Shown here in pieces: positions 63,423 through 64,000 of a DNA stretch of 64,000 nt. Within the stretch, counting starts at the first letter, position 1. The number at the start of each line of letters is the position of its first letter. The notes below the pieces were generated by a model that saw only the letters and a list, made by a program, of their open reading frames with translations, was not told the origin of the DNA and did not search any database. Source of the DNA: Tahibacter harae (GTDB lineage Bacteria; Pseudomonadota; Gammaproteobacteria; Xanthomonadales; Rhodanobacteraceae). The position numbers were made by a program, and so were the translations under genes. Location: contig NZ_JANFQO010000019.1 in assembly GCF_024437735.1 (NCBI RefSeq), positions 1-64,000 on the forward strand, in the 5' to 3' direction.

Positions 63423-64000
63423 GCCGCATCCAGCATTGCCAGCACGCGCGCCGCCTGCTGCCTGGGCGTGGCCGCGCCGGTCTCGGCCGCGGCCAGCACC
63501 GGGCCTACGCAGGCGGGGCAGCCGGCGCGGCAGGCGCAGGACTGGATCAGCTCGCGTGCCGCGCGCACCAGCTCGGCCTGCACGCGGAACAGCGGATCGC
63601 TCAGGCCCACGCCGCCGGGATAGTTGTCATACAAATACACCGTCGGCGTGAAGCGCTCGCCGTCCGCCGCAGCGTCGATGCCGGCCTGCCAGCGCCCGCG
63701 GCCCTGGCGGTCATGCTCGACGAAGGCGTTGCCGTCGCCGCTGCCCACCGATTTCATCAGGTCGCGCGCCTCGGCCATCACGCGCACGCTGGCGACGGTA
63801 TGCAGCACCGCGGCGGCACCGAGGAAACCGTCCAGCGCGTCCTGGCGCGAGGCAAATTCGGTCTCCAGCGCCTCCTGCGGCAGCTGCCACCACAGCGCGG
63901 TGGTATGCAGTTCCTGGTCGGGCAGGCTGACCGGGCCGTAGCCGATGTTCTCGTGGGTGTAGTAGCGGATCTTCTTGTAGCCGGCGACGCGGCGCACCAC
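63419..64000 (-). CDS. MrfA/YprA-like helicase, C-terminal part (runs off the window)
   Basis: Only the last 193 residues are inside the window. They belong to the DUF1998/MrfA zinc-binding C-terminal domain of YprA-type DEAD/DEAH helicases. Visible are TVYLYDNYPGGVGLSDPLF and the four-cysteine motif SCACRAGCPACVGP. The helicase core lies beyond position 64000. It is translationally coupled to the MrfB-like exonuclease downstream (ATGA), which supports a two-gene repair module. Confidence 0.88.
   Translation of the reverse strand: MVRRVAGYKKIRYYTHENIGYGPVSLPDQELHTTALWWQLPQEALETEFASRQDALDGFLGAAAVLHTVASVRVMAEARDLMKSVGSGDGNAFVEHDRQGRGRWQAGIDAAADGERFTPTVYLYDNYPGGVGLSDPLFRVQAELVRAARELIQSCACRAGCPACVGPVLAAAETGAATPRQQAARVLAMLDAA

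Overview
The window reads as chromosomal DNA of a high-GC gammaproteobacterium, most likely an aerobic to microaerobic partial denitrifier of the Lysobacterales (Xanthomonadales; Rhodanobacteraceae-like). This placement is an inference from protein style, the AsmA-mutY-yggX order, the NirK/qNor denitrification set and the exported proteins ending in a Phe-Gly-Phe-Glu-like tail. There is no rRNA and no insertion sequence; one tRNA-Phe is present.

Layout. 1-3415: AsmA-like protein, mutY, yggX and a convergent FAD monooxygenase. 3651-10166: ten minus-strand genes, most overlapping by 4 nt, dedicated to alkylation damage: an O6-alkyltransferase-like protein whose active Cys is Tyr, three paralogous 2OG-Fe(II) oxygenases of the COG3826 type, alkB, a 91-aa unknown, ogt, alkA, ada and a small Ada-type metal-binding protein. 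Three promoters share an Ada-box-like motif with identical spacing to a -10 hexamer. 10421-13778: DUF6491 protein and a BlaI/BlaR1-like pair with its operator. 14217-18060: tRNA-Phe followed by small accessory genes and phage debris. 18167-25083: methyltransferase, GFA protein, a large PD40 beta-propeller protein and katG. 25459-34538: denitrification block (nirK with fused cytochrome c, nirV, sco, SirB-like, nnrS, quinol-type norB, an FNR/Dnr regulator, uspA, rnk). 35371-44889: two large exported proteins, two multihaem cytochromes c, a MocR-type regulator and two small membrane proteins. 45106-50814: LuxR-type regulator, roadblock-like protein, unknown protein, HDAC-like hydrolase, hemN and a second FNR. 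50880-60163: azurin and the full ccoNOQP-orf-GHIS-safE super-operon for cbb3 oxidase. 60617-64000: response regulator, a small orphan protein and an MrfB/MrfA-like repair pair, the latter running off the end.

Two themes tie the window together. The first is DNA repair: MutY, the enlarged Ada regulon, and the MrfAB-like pair. The second is low-oxygen respiration: five FNR-type boxes (TTGAY-N4-RTCAA or near variants) lie upstream of nirK, norB, uspA, hemN and azurin/cco, each 22 nt from a weak -10-like hexamer, and two FNR paralogues with intact cluster cysteines are encoded here to read them.

The strongest candidate for an undescribed system is the alkylation cluster. Its Ada has lost three of the four N-terminal zinc cysteines, a separate small Ada-Zn-like protein is encoded downstream, and oxygenase genes are interleaved with the classical repair genes under what look like shared Ada boxes.
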